Source: Stappia sp. TSB10P1A (lineage in GTDB: Bacteria; Pseudomonadota; Alphaproteobacteria; Rhizobiales; Stappiaceae). From it: a DNA stretch of 64,000 nt. Positions 18,206 through 26,033 of the stretch are shown piece by piece; the first letter of the stretch is position 1; each line of letters begins with the position of its first letter. The DNA lies in NCBI RefSeq assembly GCF_900185725.1, contig NZ_FYAU01000014.1, positions 214,070 through 278,069 of the forward strand, written 5' to 3'. The notes under the pieces are model-generated. The model had not been told where the DNA came from. It did no database searches and was given only the letters and a program-made list of their open reading frames with translations. A program made the translations under genes and the position numbers.

Positions 18206-19582
18206 ATGGCGAGGCCGCCCGTCGCGAGGAAGATCGGTCCGGTGCGCCGGCCTGGCTGGCTGGCTGTCGCTGCGGGCGTGATTGCCGCATGGCTGGGTCT
18301 CGTCGCCGTGATCGTCGCGGTCAGCGGGATCTCCCTGGCTGAGCGGATGGCCGCCTATCACGAGATCATTTTCGGCGACAGTTCGGACACCGCGAAGATC
18401 GCGCTGGTCTACGCGGACGAGAGCCAGATCAACAGCTTCACCAACGGCGCCCGGCTCGCGGCGACCCATGTCAACGCGCTGGGCGGCATTCTCGGCAAGG
18501 ATCTGGAACTGCTGCTGTTCCAGGAAGAGGTCTCGTTCGGCGAAGGCGGCTTCGAGGCGACGGTGGTCAGAACCATGCGCCTTGCCAGCAAGGTGGTGAA
18601 GGAGAGGGGCCTTTTTGCCGTCATCGGGCATGAGTGGTCCGATACGGCGATCACCGCGAGCGCGATCTACAACCGCAACGACGTTCTCTATGTCGCCACC
18701 CATGCGACGGCATCGGCGCTGACGAATCACGGCTTTTCCCTGCTGTTCGCGCTGCAGCCGGACAATCGGGACAACACCGAGATGGTGGCGCGCTATGCGC
18801 TCGGCGCCGGGCTGCAACGCTTCGTCGTGCTCACCGACAAGAGCGACTACGGCAAGGAGGCCGGCGACTTCTTCAGCGCGGTCACCGCCCTGCAGGGCGG
18901 GGATCTGGTGTTCCGGGGCTTCCTGCCGGGGCACAACCGGTCGGTCGACCAACTGCTTATGTTCATCCTGGACAACAAGCTGTTCGGCGCCGCCGATTAC
19001 GACGCCTTCTTCGTTGCCTCCGCGATGTCCCTGGATACCGCCGATTTCATCAAGCGGGCGCGGGAACTGGGCATCAACAAGCCGGTCCTGGGGCTGGAAT
19101 ACATGTTTTCCAACATGATCGAGGCGCATGTCGGTCATGCGAACATGAAGGATGTGGTCGGCGTGTCGATTTTCGACAGCCAGAGTGCCGACGACCTCTC
19201 CACGGCCTTTGTCAACGAATACATGCTGACCTATGACGAGCCGCCGGATCTCAGCGCCGCGCTCGGCTACGATGCGGTGATGCTGCTGCGCGACGTGAGC
19301 GAGCGGACGGGCACTCTCGATCCAAGGCAGGTGTCCGATGCGTTGAAAGTCGCCCGTTACGGGGTGCCGTTCGAGGGCGTTACGGGTAAGATCGTGTTCG
19401 ATACGAGTGGACTGATCACCGACACCGAGGTTTTCATCGTGCGCCACGACGGCACCCGGTTCCGGACCGTTGCCGGCTATCGCAAGCCGCTGGAGTGGTC
19501 GTCCCAGGAACTTGTGAAAGGCGATGAGGGGGGAACGCTCGTGCCCGATCCCGCCGCCAACAGGGAGCGCGCCGTGCCATGA
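18206..19582 (+). CDS. Membrane-anchored type 1 periplasmic-binding-fold protein (Peripla_BP_6-like)
   Basis: 458 aa. The fold resembles the amino-acid-binding proteins of branched-chain ABC importers and receptor ligand domains: a start around KIALVYADESQ, a lobe-1 stretch with GARLAATHVNALGGILGKDL, and later YDAFFVASAM and ALGYDAVMLL segments. Instead of a cleavable signal it has a basic tail and one hydrophobic segment (about 18-40) with no obvious signal-peptidase or lipobox site, so it is probably tethered to the inner membrane with the binding domain in the periplasm. No ABC permease or ATPase gene is nearby, which argues against a simple transport role. Its neighbours are an SPFH protein (4-base gap upstream) and a small membrane protein (ATGA overlap downstream). 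The ligand is unknown. Confidence 0.75.
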   Translation: MARPPVARKIGPVRRPGWLAVAAGVIAAWLGLVAVIVAVSGISLAERMAAYHEIIFGDSSDTAKIALVYADESQINSFTNGARLAATHVNALGGILGKDLELLLFQEEVSFGEGGFEATVVRTMRLASKVVKERGLFAVIGHEWSDTAITASAIYNRNDVLYVATHATASALTNHGFSLLFALQPDNRDNTEMVARYALGAGLQRFVVLTDKSDYGKEAGDFFSAVTALQGGDLVFRGFLPGHNRSVDQLLMFILDNKLFGAADYDAFFVASAMSLDTADFIKRARELGINKPVLGLEYMFSNMIEAHVGHANMKDVVGVSIFDSQSADDLSTAFVNEYMLTYDEPPDLSAALGYDAVMLLRDVSERTGTLDPRQVSDALKVARYGVPFEGVTGKIVFDTSGLITDTEVFIVRHDGTRFRTVAGYRKPLEWSSQELVKGDEGGTLVPDPAANRERAVP

Positions 19583-19797
19583 CGATCTTCGTCAATCCTT
19601 GGGTTCTGTTCATCTGGGTCATCGCCAGTTGGATCATCGGCATGCTCGGGCGGGACACCCGCTTCGGCTTCGTCGGCAATTTCCTGGTTTCGTTCCTGTT
19701 CAGCCCGGTGGTGGGGATCATCGTGCTGCTGGCCTCCGACCGCTGGGCGGCTTCGGGGCGCCGGCGCGAGGAACGCCGCCGGCCCGGCCGGCTGTGA
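19579..19797 (+). CDS. Small membrane protein of unknown function
   Basis: 72 aa. The start overlaps the stop of the preceding gene (ATGA), so it is likely translationally coupled to it. Two hydrophobic segments (about 7-23 and 31-52) are followed by a strongly basic tail rich in Arg. I do not recognise the family. Position and coupling suggest it accompanies the SPFH protein and the anchored binding protein. Confidence 0.7.
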   Translation: MTIFVNPWVLFIWVIASWIIGMLGRDTRFGFVGNFLVSFLFSPVVGIIVLLASDRWAASGRRREERRRPGRL

Positions 19798-19868
19798 TCG
19801 CGCCGCGATCAGGTTCGCGCATAATCCTGTTTTCGGCCGCGCGTGATCCCGCGCCCGCGCGGCCCGCC

Positions 19869-19902
19869 GCCCCGTCCCTCTGAGCGCCCCGTCCCTCTGA
19901 GC
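19869..19902. repeat. 17-bp tandem duplication downstream of the SPFH operon
   Basis: Two exact copies of a 17-nt unit (19869-19885 and 19886-19902) beginning gccccgtccc and ending ctgagc lie directly end to end in the convergent intergenic region. There is no sign of coding. Confidence 0.8.
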
Positions 19903-19950
19903 AAAGATCCCGACACCGACCGGTCGGGAACGCTGCCAGCCTGAACGACA

Positions 19951-20024
19951 TCGCCGCGAACGCTCTTTCGAGCGTCGCCCCAGAGTCAAGACAAAGTCGC
20001 CGCGAACGCTCTTTCGAGCGTCGC
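19951..20024. repeat. 28-bp direct repeat, period 46, each copy holding a hairpin
   Basis: Copies at 19951-19978 and 19997-20024 are identical. Each contains cgctc-tttc-gagcg, a short stem-loop. They lie between convergent genes (small membrane protein on plus, DUF697 on minus). Confidence 0.85.
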
Positions 20025-20028
20025 GGCG
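19998..20028. terminator. Bidirectional terminator-like hairpin
   Basis: The second repeat copy extends into a long stem: left arm cgccgcgaacgctc, loop tttc, right arm gagcgtcgcggcg, about 13 pairs with one bulge. It sits between two converging transcription units. There is no long T tract, so it may act as an mRNA 3'-end structure rather than a strong intrinsic terminator. Confidence 0.5.
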
Positions 20029-20084
20029 ATATATCGGACGGACCTGCCTGCCCCGCCTGGGGCGGGGCTTCGATCTCAGGACGT

Positions 20085-20750
20085 TCAGGACGCCTTGGCG
20101 GTGGCCTCTTCCACCGTCTCGGCAACCTCTTCGGCGCCGCTGCGCACCCGGTCGCGCGCCCGCTTGGCCACGTCCTTGCCCTTCTCGAACTGCTCCTTGT
20201 AGAAGGCGCGCATCTTGCTGGCGTCGAAGTCGAGCAGCGAGCCGCCATCCTCATAGTGCCGGGCGATCGAACGGCCGACCGCATAGGTCGAGGCGCCGGC
20301 CACCACGGGCAGCGACACCATGCCGACCATCCAGCCGATGCCGGGAATGAGCTTCGTGGCGCTCGCGGCAACCGCATAGCCGGCGCCATAGCCGAGCACG
20401 CCGCCCGCCAGCGCGTAGACCACCTTGCGGCCGAGCTTGTCGGAGAACGGCTTGTCGTAAAGCTGGGAGAGCTTCTGGATCATCCGGAGCTGGATGGCCA
20501 CCACGGCGGCGATGTCGAAGATCGCCACCGGCACGATGCTGACCGCGACGGAGGCGATCACATAGTCCTTGGTGAGGTTCTCGGCCGTCAGGTGACGGGT
20601 GATGTCGTCGTCGGAAAGGGCCGCGGCCGCCGGCGCTTCGTCCGCCGCGATGTCCTCGGCTGCCGTCTCGGCTGCAGCGGCCTCGATGCTGCTGTCGACG
20701 TCGCTCTCGTTCTCGGCGGCGGTCTTCCCGGCGGGGGTCTTGCTGGCCAT
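20085..20750 (-). CDS. DUF697 (YcjF-like) membrane protein
   Basis: 221 aa. The start was placed at MASKTPAG because a good ribosome site (AGGAGA) lies 6 bases upstream; a longer in-frame extension is not needed. Residues 1-50 are acidic and Ala-rich low-complexity. The DUF697 region follows (about 55-165), with hydrophobic stretches VIASVAVSIVPVAIFDIAAVVAI, a Gly/Ala-rich ALAGGVLGYGAGYAVAAS hairpin and MVGMVSLPVVAGASTYAVG. A charged C-terminal helix ends the protein. DUF697 is often fused to or paired with GTPases and has no settled function. It lies downstream of a second DUF697 gene and a ParA-like ATPase on the same strand, with a 193-base gap. Confidence 0.8.
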   Translation of the reverse strand: MASKTPAGKTAAENESDVDSSIEAAAAETAAEDIAADEAPAAAALSDDDITRHLTAENLTKDYVIASVAVSIVPVAIFDIAAVVAIQLRMIQKLSQLYDKPFSDKLGRKVVYALAGGVLGYGAGYAVAASATKLIPGIGWMVGMVSLPVVAGASTYAVGRSIARHYEDGGSLLDFDASKMRAFYKEQFEKGKDVAKRARDRVRSGAEEVAETVEEATAKAS

Positions 20751-20943
20751 CCAAAGTCTCCTGATGTGTCCGAAGGCGCCTGACGCGCGAAGGTTCGAAT
20801 GTTGCCGCCAGATGCAGGCTGAACGCTCTCTGCGAAAGTCCGATGAAACGGTACTCTGTCGAACGAAAAAAGGAAAGGCTGGCACAGCGACGACGAGCGC
20901 TTCGGCGATCTCTCCGGCCGGGCAAGGGAAGCGCGCGGGCCGC

Positions 20944-21645
20944 TCAGGCCCGGTGGTCGCCGCCGTCCGCCGGCTCGCCCCGCTCCAGCTTCTCGAGGAA
21001 CACGTCGCCGATCACCCGGGTCAGCGCGACGGCGGAGGCGGCGGTGACCGTCATGCCGACCAGATTGGGGCCTGGCGCCATGCGCAGCAGGCTGGTGGTG
21101 GTGAAGCTGGCGATGCCGGGCGCACCGACGCCGGCGAGCAGCGACGCGGTGATCCGGGCGCTGCGGTCCCGGTCGAGCGGCACCCTGTAGCAGCGCGACA
21201 GCTCCCGCAGCATCCTCGCGACGAGGGCGGCGACGGCGGCAAGGTCGACCCAGGGCAGCGGCACGAAGCCGGCAAGTCCCGCCAGCGTTGAATGCCGCTC
21301 GATGATCAGCCGTGCCCGGATCCGCTGCAGGTCCCGTCCGGCGGGCGGCCGGGTGCTGAGGGCCCGGGTGGGGGGAATTGGGGCGTCCTCGGGCCGGACT
21401 GCCGATTGTGCGGTGCCGGCGGGCTCTGCCTGCCGGGGCGTTTCCGCCGTCGCCGGGCCGCCGGCATCGGGCCGGGCCGCGTCGGACGCTGCATCGAGTG
21501 CCGGATCGGCATTCTGCCCGGTTGCCTGCCCCCCGGTTGCCGGCTCGGCTGCCTGCCCGGTTGCTTCCTCGGCGTCGGCCGCATTGATCTCCCGGCGGAT
21601 GTCGTGGATGGTCCGCTGCAGCGTCCTGGGGAGTTTGCGGCTCAT
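20944..21645 (-). CDS. Second DUF697-type membrane protein
   Basis: 233 aa, starting at MSRKLPRTLQ. The start codon overlaps the stop of the ParA-like gene (ATGA), which supports this start and implies coupled translation. The N-terminus (about 1-105) is a Gln/Ala/Pro-rich, probably disordered region containing repeated TGQ/ATGG motifs. The C-terminal half shows the DUF697 pattern: ARLIIERHSTLAGLAGFVPLPWVDLAAVAALVARML, then ITASLLAGVGAPGIASFTT and MTVTAASAVALTRVIGDVFLE. It resembles the neighbouring DUF697 protein in layout but is clearly diverged, so the pair may be an old duplication or two subunits of one assembly. Confidence 0.75.
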   Translation of the reverse strand: MSRKLPRTLQRTIHDIRREINAADAEEATGQAAEPATGGQATGQNADPALDAASDAARPDAGGPATAETPRQAEPAGTAQSAVRPEDAPIPPTRALSTRPPAGRDLQRIRARLIIERHSTLAGLAGFVPLPWVDLAAVAALVARMLRELSRCYRVPLDRDRSARITASLLAGVGAPGIASFTTTSLLRMAPGPNLVGMTVTAASAVALTRVIGDVFLEKLERGEPADGGDHRA

Positions 21646-22298
21646 GCGCTGCGCGCCTTTCGCGTCGCCAGCAGGGCCTCGACCTCGTCGGCAAGCTCGC
21701 GCACGTCCTGTGCCGCCGCCCCCTCGGGCTGGATCAGCGTCGGCGTTGCGCCATAGAGTGCGGCCTCGGCATAGGAAACCCGGTTCTGCAGCTCCTGGCG
21801 CAGCAGCGGAAAACCGGCCTCTTCCAGCTCGGCGCGGATGTGGCGGGCGATCACGCTGCCGCGCGTCGTCTGCGTCAGCACGCAGCGGAAGGTCGGCGCC
21901 CAGCCCTGGACGCCGGCCATCAGCAGGCCGACCGTATCGGTCATCCGGTCGACATCGAGCGGCGAGGGCTTGACCGGGATCAGCACCAGATCGGCGACCG
22001 CAAGGCCCGCCGCGGTGATCTCGCTGTCGAAGCCCGGCGTGTCGACAAGGATGATGTCGTGGTCGCGGGCCTGCTCCTTGACCGCCTTCCACACGTCCCG
22101 GTCGGCGCGCCCGATCACCGGCAGGCCGCCGAGCGCCTGCTCGCGCCCCGCCAGCCGCAGCACCGAATGCTGGGGATCTGCGTCGATCAGCAGAACCTTC
22201 CAGCCGCGTGCCCGCCAGTGGACGGCAAGGCAACTGGCCAAAGTCGACTTGCCGCTGCCGCCTTTCAGCGACGCGACGGTAATGACCTGCGCGCTCAT
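21642..22298 (-). CDS. ParA/MinD-family ATPase (orphan)
   Basis: 218 aa. It has a deviant Walker A (KGGSGKST, 12-19) with the signature first Lys, a Walker A' region (LLIDADPQ) and a switch motif (ILVDTPGFDSE). It is a short ParA of the kind used to position cargo on nucleoid or membrane. No ParB, parS or MinC/E gene is nearby, so a chromosome-partition role is unlikely. The gene is first of a minus-strand set with two DUF697 membrane proteins, and its stop overlaps the start of the next gene, so the three probably act together. The name ParA reflects the family, not a demonstrated function. Confidence 0.85.
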   Translation of the reverse strand: MSAQVITVASLKGGSGKSTLASCLAVHWRARGWKVLLIDADPQHSVLRLAGREQALGGLPVIGRADRDVWKAVKEQARDHDIILVDTPGFDSEITAAGLAVADLVLIPVKPSPLDVDRMTDTVGLLMAGVQGWAPTFRCVLTQTTRGSVIARHIRAELEEAGFPLLRQELQNRVSYAEAALYGATPTLIQPEGAAAQDVRELADEVEALLATRKARSA

Positions 22299-22499
22299 TG
22301 CCGATCCGGCCCCCGCTGATTCCCCGTTTGCGTTGCGTTAACTATAGCGCAGTTCGGCGCGGCGGGATGCCTGTCCCGCAGGCAATCGCAGGCAAACGCG
22401 GGCGCGCGGCCTGCGCGCTTGCGCTTGCCCTGCTTCTCGGACATGAACGGACCAGCCGGGGCGGCGTCCGCCGCCCGCCGCGCTTGCCCGGGGCCTTTC

Positions 22500-24332
22500 A
22501 TGTCGCTCACCCTCGTTACCGCCGCCGATGCCGCTTTCGCTCCGACGCTGGCGCAATATCTGGGCAGCGTGCAGGCGCGCGGGCTCCACACCGACGCGCG
22601 CATCGCCGTCTACGATCTCGGCCTGGAGCCCGGCGAGCGGGCGCGCCTTGCCGCGCGCTTTCCCTTCGCGGAATTCCTGCCCTTCAGCCTGGTGCCCTAT
22701 CCCGCCCATGTGGCGCCGGCGACCGGAACTTATGCCTGGAAGCCGCTGGTGATCGCCGATGCGGCGGAGCGGTTCGGCGGCCGGATCTTCTGGTTCGACA
22801 GCGCGACGCTGTTTCACGACACGCTCGCCGAACCGCTGGCCGAGCTTGCCCGCCACGGCGTCTACACCCTGTCGGGCCAGTCCAACCTGGCGCAGCGCTG
22901 CGCGGTGTCGATCCGCGAGCGGCTCGGCGTCGATCCGGCCTTTCTCGACCGCCGCATCCGGGTCGGCGGGGTGGTCGGCTTCGATCTGGAACAGCCCACG
23001 GCTCGCGACCTTCTCATCGACTGGGCGGAGCTGGCGCTCGACCCAAAGGTCTTCATTCCGGCGGCCCGCGACAACAGCCACAATGCCGACCAGGCGATCC
23101 TGTCGATCCTGCTGTTCCAGGCCGAGGCCGCCGGCCGCCTGGTCTTGAGCGAGGGCGACATCGACATCAGCTCGCCCCGTCCGGTGCGCTGGATGAGCTC
23201 GCGCAACAAGCTGAACCCGGCCCGCCCGCGCTGGAGCGATCCGCTCGCCCGCCTGTGGTACCGGCTCTATAAGGCCGGCGACCGGGCGAACCTGCGCTGG
23301 CAGGATTTCTACCGCCGCCGCATCCTCGGCCTGCATCGCTGGCCCAAGGAGAATTTCCGCACCTATGTGATGCGGGCGGGCGATGCCGTACCGACGCCGG
23401 TGCCGTGCCCGGCGCTCAGCTATTACGCCGACCCGTTCCTCTGGCGCCGCGACGGCCGCCTCTGGCTCTTCGTCGAGGAATTCCGCTATCGCGAGCAGCT
23501 CGGCCGCCTCGTTGCCATGGAGCTTGGCGAGGACCTGCGCCCCGGTCCTCTCATCCCCGTCCTGCCGCTGCGCGAGCACGCCTCCTATCCCTTCCTGTTC
23601 GAGGCGGACGGCGCGCTCTACATGCTGCCCGAGACCTGCGCGCTGGAGGCGCTCGACCTCTACGTTTGCGAGCGCTTCCCCGACCGCTGGCGGCGCGTCC
23701 GGCGGATCTTCGAGCGCGTGGATGCCGTCGACAGTGCGCTGTTCCGTCATGATGGCGCCTGGTGGCTGCTCACCTGCGAAAGACCGCCGGGGCAGGGCGG
23801 CGCGCGCACGCTGGCGCTGTATCGCAGCGAGGATCTGCTGACCGGCGCCTTCGAACCGCACCCGGTCAATGTCGAGCACCTCTTCGCCGAGGGGGCCCAT
23901 GGCTTCGGCCGCGGCGCCGGCAGCATCCTGCGCGATGAGACGGGCCTTTTGCGCGTCATGCAGAAGAACCTTGCCTATTACGGACAGGGCGCCGAGCTCC
24001 GCCGCATCACCCGTCTCGATGCGGACGGCTACCGCGAGGAACCGGCCGCGAGCGACCATCCGCTGGCGCGGCTCGCGGCGCTGGCTTCGCCCCACCACAT
24101 CGCCCTCCACGACGATGTCGTCGCCTTCGATGTCCGCACGCGGGTCGGCTTCGTCTCCGGTCTGCCATGGATCGGCCGCCGGCTGAGCGCGCTCGATCCG
24201 GCGGCCAAGCGCTTCCTGTCCGGTGCGCCGGAGCTTGCCGGCGAGATCGCGGCCGCCGTCAGCGCGGCGTGTCGCCGCCTGCGGCCAGTCGATGGCCGCC
24301 CACCGTCCAGCGATCCGCCATGTGACGGATGA
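22500..24332 (+). CDS. Two-domain glycosyltransferase-like protein with C-terminal beta-propeller (GINT1-N-like)
   Basis: 610 aa from the ATG at 22500, where the Rossmann strand MSLTLVTAAD begins; in-frame starts up to 81 bases upstream exist. The N-terminal half (about 1-250) resembles DUF1647-type GT-A proteins: YAWKPLVIADAAERFGG, then FWFDSATLF as the sugar-nucleotide region. The C-terminal half (about 290-560) has repeated blades such as SYYADPFLWRRDGRLWLFVEEF and YPFLFEADGALYMLPE, a pattern seen in the five-bladed propeller of glucosamine inositolphosphorylceramide transferase-like proteins. It likely modifies a surface glycan or glycolipid. The 3' end overlaps by 74 bases the 3' end of a convergent glycosyltransferase gene. 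Confidence 0.65.
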   Translation: MSLTLVTAADAAFAPTLAQYLGSVQARGLHTDARIAVYDLGLEPGERARLAARFPFAEFLPFSLVPYPAHVAPATGTYAWKPLVIADAAERFGGRIFWFDSATLFHDTLAEPLAELARHGVYTLSGQSNLAQRCAVSIRERLGVDPAFLDRRIRVGGVVGFDLEQPTARDLLIDWAELALDPKVFIPAARDNSHNADQAILSILLFQAEAAGRLVLSEGDIDISSPRPVRWMSSRNKLNPARPRWSDPLARLWYRLYKAGDRANLRWQDFYRRRILGLHRWPKENFRTYVMRAGDAVPTPVPCPALSYYADPFLWRRDGRLWLFVEEFRYREQLGRLVAMELGEDLRPGPLIPVLPLREHASYPFLFEADGALYMLPETCALEALDLYVCERFPDRWRRVRRIFERVDAVDSALFRHDGAWWLLTCERPPGQGGARTLALYRSEDLLTGAFEPHPVNVEHLFAEGAHGFGRGAGSILRDETGLLRVMQKNLAYYGQGAELRRITRLDADGYREEPAASDHPLARLAALASPHHIALHDDVVAFDVRTRVGFVSGLPWIGRRLSALDPAAKRFLSGAPELAGEIAAAVSAACRRLRPVDGRPPSSDPPCDG

Positions 24333-25248
24333 CAATGGTGTTGTTGCGGCTCTCCGGCGTGCCTTCGCCGCGATTGACCTTACCCAGGCTGTTGGCGCGG
24401 TAGAACGACTGGCGGGTGAAGAGCTGGAACCCCGCCCGCGCCGCCGGCACCACATATTTGCGCGCCGCGCAATGTCCGGAAATCCACACGTCGTCGACAT
24501 AGAACGCCGCCGGCGGGGCGCCGCGATGGGTCAGCATCCCCTCCATGTCGGGGAAGAAGCGCGGCCGCACCAGATAGCCGGAAAACCCTTGCAGGATGTC
24601 GATCTCGTAGCGCTGGCGCAGCCGGCGGGCGCGGACCGGCGCCGGCGGCAGCATGTAGAGATTGGTGCGCACCGTCGTCGGCCGGTCGGTGAAGTCGCCC
24701 GGCACCACCCAGCCCGACAGGCCGAGGGCGGCGTCCGGATCGGCCTCGGCCTCGCGCGCCAGCACCTTCAGGAAGTCGGGCGGATAGATCCGGTCGTCGT
24801 CCACCACCACGATGGCGGCATTCGCATCAAGGGCGGTGAGGCTGGGAAACAGCTTCGTCGCCGGGCCGAAATCCTCGCAGCGCACGATGGTGACGGTAGC
24901 GAGCCCCGACAGCCAGTCGGGGATCTCGTAGCCGCAGTTCTCCCGGCGCGAGTGATGCGGCACGTTGAGGCGGATTTCCGCCGGCGGCAGCGACTGGTCG
25001 AGCAGGCTCTTCAGCGTCATGCCGATATGCGCGATGCGGCTCGGGATCGTCGTCAGCGTCACCACCGGGCCGCGCGCCTCGGCCGCCTGCGCCGTGCGGT
25101 CCAGCTCGGCGATGTCGCGCCGCGCCAGCCTGCGGGCGCGGATGAGATCGGCGACCAGCGTTTCGCCCTCGAAGAAATCATGGACGGCGATGGCGGTTGC
25201 CGCACCGCCGCCGATGGCGGCCAGCACCAAGCCTGTGACGAACGACAT
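24259..25248 (-). CDS. Glycosyltransferase-like protein (GT-A fold)
   Basis: 329 aa. The start MSFVTGLVLA was chosen for its GGAAAGGA ribosome site. The N-terminus has one hydrophobic segment, so it is possibly membrane-anchored. The catalytic part opens with VVTLTTIPSRIAHIGMTLKSLL, followed by a DDD acidic motif (VVVDDDRIYPPDFL) that fits metal/nucleotide-sugar binding, and ends with FYVDDVWISGHCAARKY, typical of a bacterial family whose members act on surface polysaccharide. The C-terminal 24 codons overlap the convergent gene on the plus strand. Acceptor and sugar are unknown. Confidence 0.7.
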   Translation of the reverse strand: MSFVTGLVLAAIGGGAATAIAVHDFFEGETLVADLIRARRLARRDIAELDRTAQAAEARGPVVTLTTIPSRIAHIGMTLKSLLDQSLPPAEIRLNVPHHSRRENCGYEIPDWLSGLATVTIVRCEDFGPATKLFPSLTALDANAAIVVVDDDRIYPPDFLKVLAREAEADPDAALGLSGWVVPGDFTDRPTTVRTNLYMLPPAPVRARRLRQRYEIDILQGFSGYLVRPRFFPDMEGMLTHRGAPPAAFYVDDVWISGHCAARKYVVPAARAGFQLFTRQSFYRANSLGKVNRGEGTPESRNNTIVIRHMADRWTVGGHRLAAGGDTPR

Positions 25249-25286
25249 GGGATCCTTTCCTTGGCCTTCGTTTGCTGTCTCGGCGC

Positions 25287-25856
25287 TCAGAGCGCCTGCT
25301 GCCACTCGCGGATCGCCTCCACCGGCCAGACCAGCATCAGCACGTTGAGGGTGAGGTTGTCGCGGATGACGGCGAGGGCGACCAGCTCCATGGCGATCGC
25401 CAGCAGCACCGTCACCCAGACCGGCAGCCGCAGCGCCAGCCAGAAGCCGACCAGCATCCACAGGACGTCGAAGACCGAGTTCAGCACGCTGTCGCCGGTA
25501 TAGCCGACGGCGATCGTGCCTTCCCGGTAGCGGTCGATGATCCAGGGGCTGTTCTCGACGATCTCCCACGCCGCCTCGATGAAGATCGAGCCGACCGCCC
25601 GCCAGCCCATCGAGAGCCGGGGCGTCAACAGGTGGAACAGCCCGTAGAACAGCATCCCGTGGATGATGTGCGAGGGCGTGTACCAGTCGGAGATGTGCTG
25701 CGAATTGTCGGCGGAGGAGACGTCGGCGGTCCACAGCTTGATCTCGCCGCAGGTGCAGATCGGCACCCGCCCCATCGCCAGCAGGATGACGGCGGTCAGC
25801 ACGATCAGCGCGAGCGCGGCGAGAAGGGGGAGGGCGCCTTTTCGCGAAAGCGTCAT
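25287..25856 (-). CDS. DUF2585 (UPF0314) integral membrane protein
   Basis: 189 aa with four or five hydrophobic segments (about 8-28, 60-80, 125-150 and 150-170). Conserved-looking features are the CTCGEIKLW segment after the first helix, HISDWYTPSHIIHGMLFYG, and the EAAWEIVENSPWIIDRYREGT block that marks this alphaproteobacterial family. The function is unknown. It follows the glycosyltransferase gene on the same strand by 38 bases but reads away from prfC. Confidence 0.85.
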   Translation of the reverse strand: MTLSRKGALPLLAALALIVLTAVILLAMGRVPICTCGEIKLWTADVSSADNSQHISDWYTPSHIIHGMLFYGLFHLLTPRLSMGWRAVGSIFIEAAWEIVENSPWIIDRYREGTIAVGYTGDSVLNSVFDVLWMLVGFWLALRLPVWVTVLLAIAMELVALAVIRDNLTLNVLMLVWPVEAIREWQQAL

Positions 25857-26033
25857 TAAGGGGTATCCTGCATTGGGGCAGTTGCGGGGAGGACTTCGCT
25901 TGAGCCGCCAGCTATGGGCGGTAACGCGGCCATGCGCAAGCGGCACTGGAATTTGCCGGCGCAAGCGATTAGACCTTCGCCCACGAAAGCGGGCCGCAAC
26001 CGGCACTGCGCCACGAAATTCCATGGAGAGCGC

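Noticed and set aside
25914..26033. Upstream in-frame ATG extending prfC by 40 residues
   Set aside because: The extension does not resemble RF3, and the ATG at 26034 has a better ribosome site.
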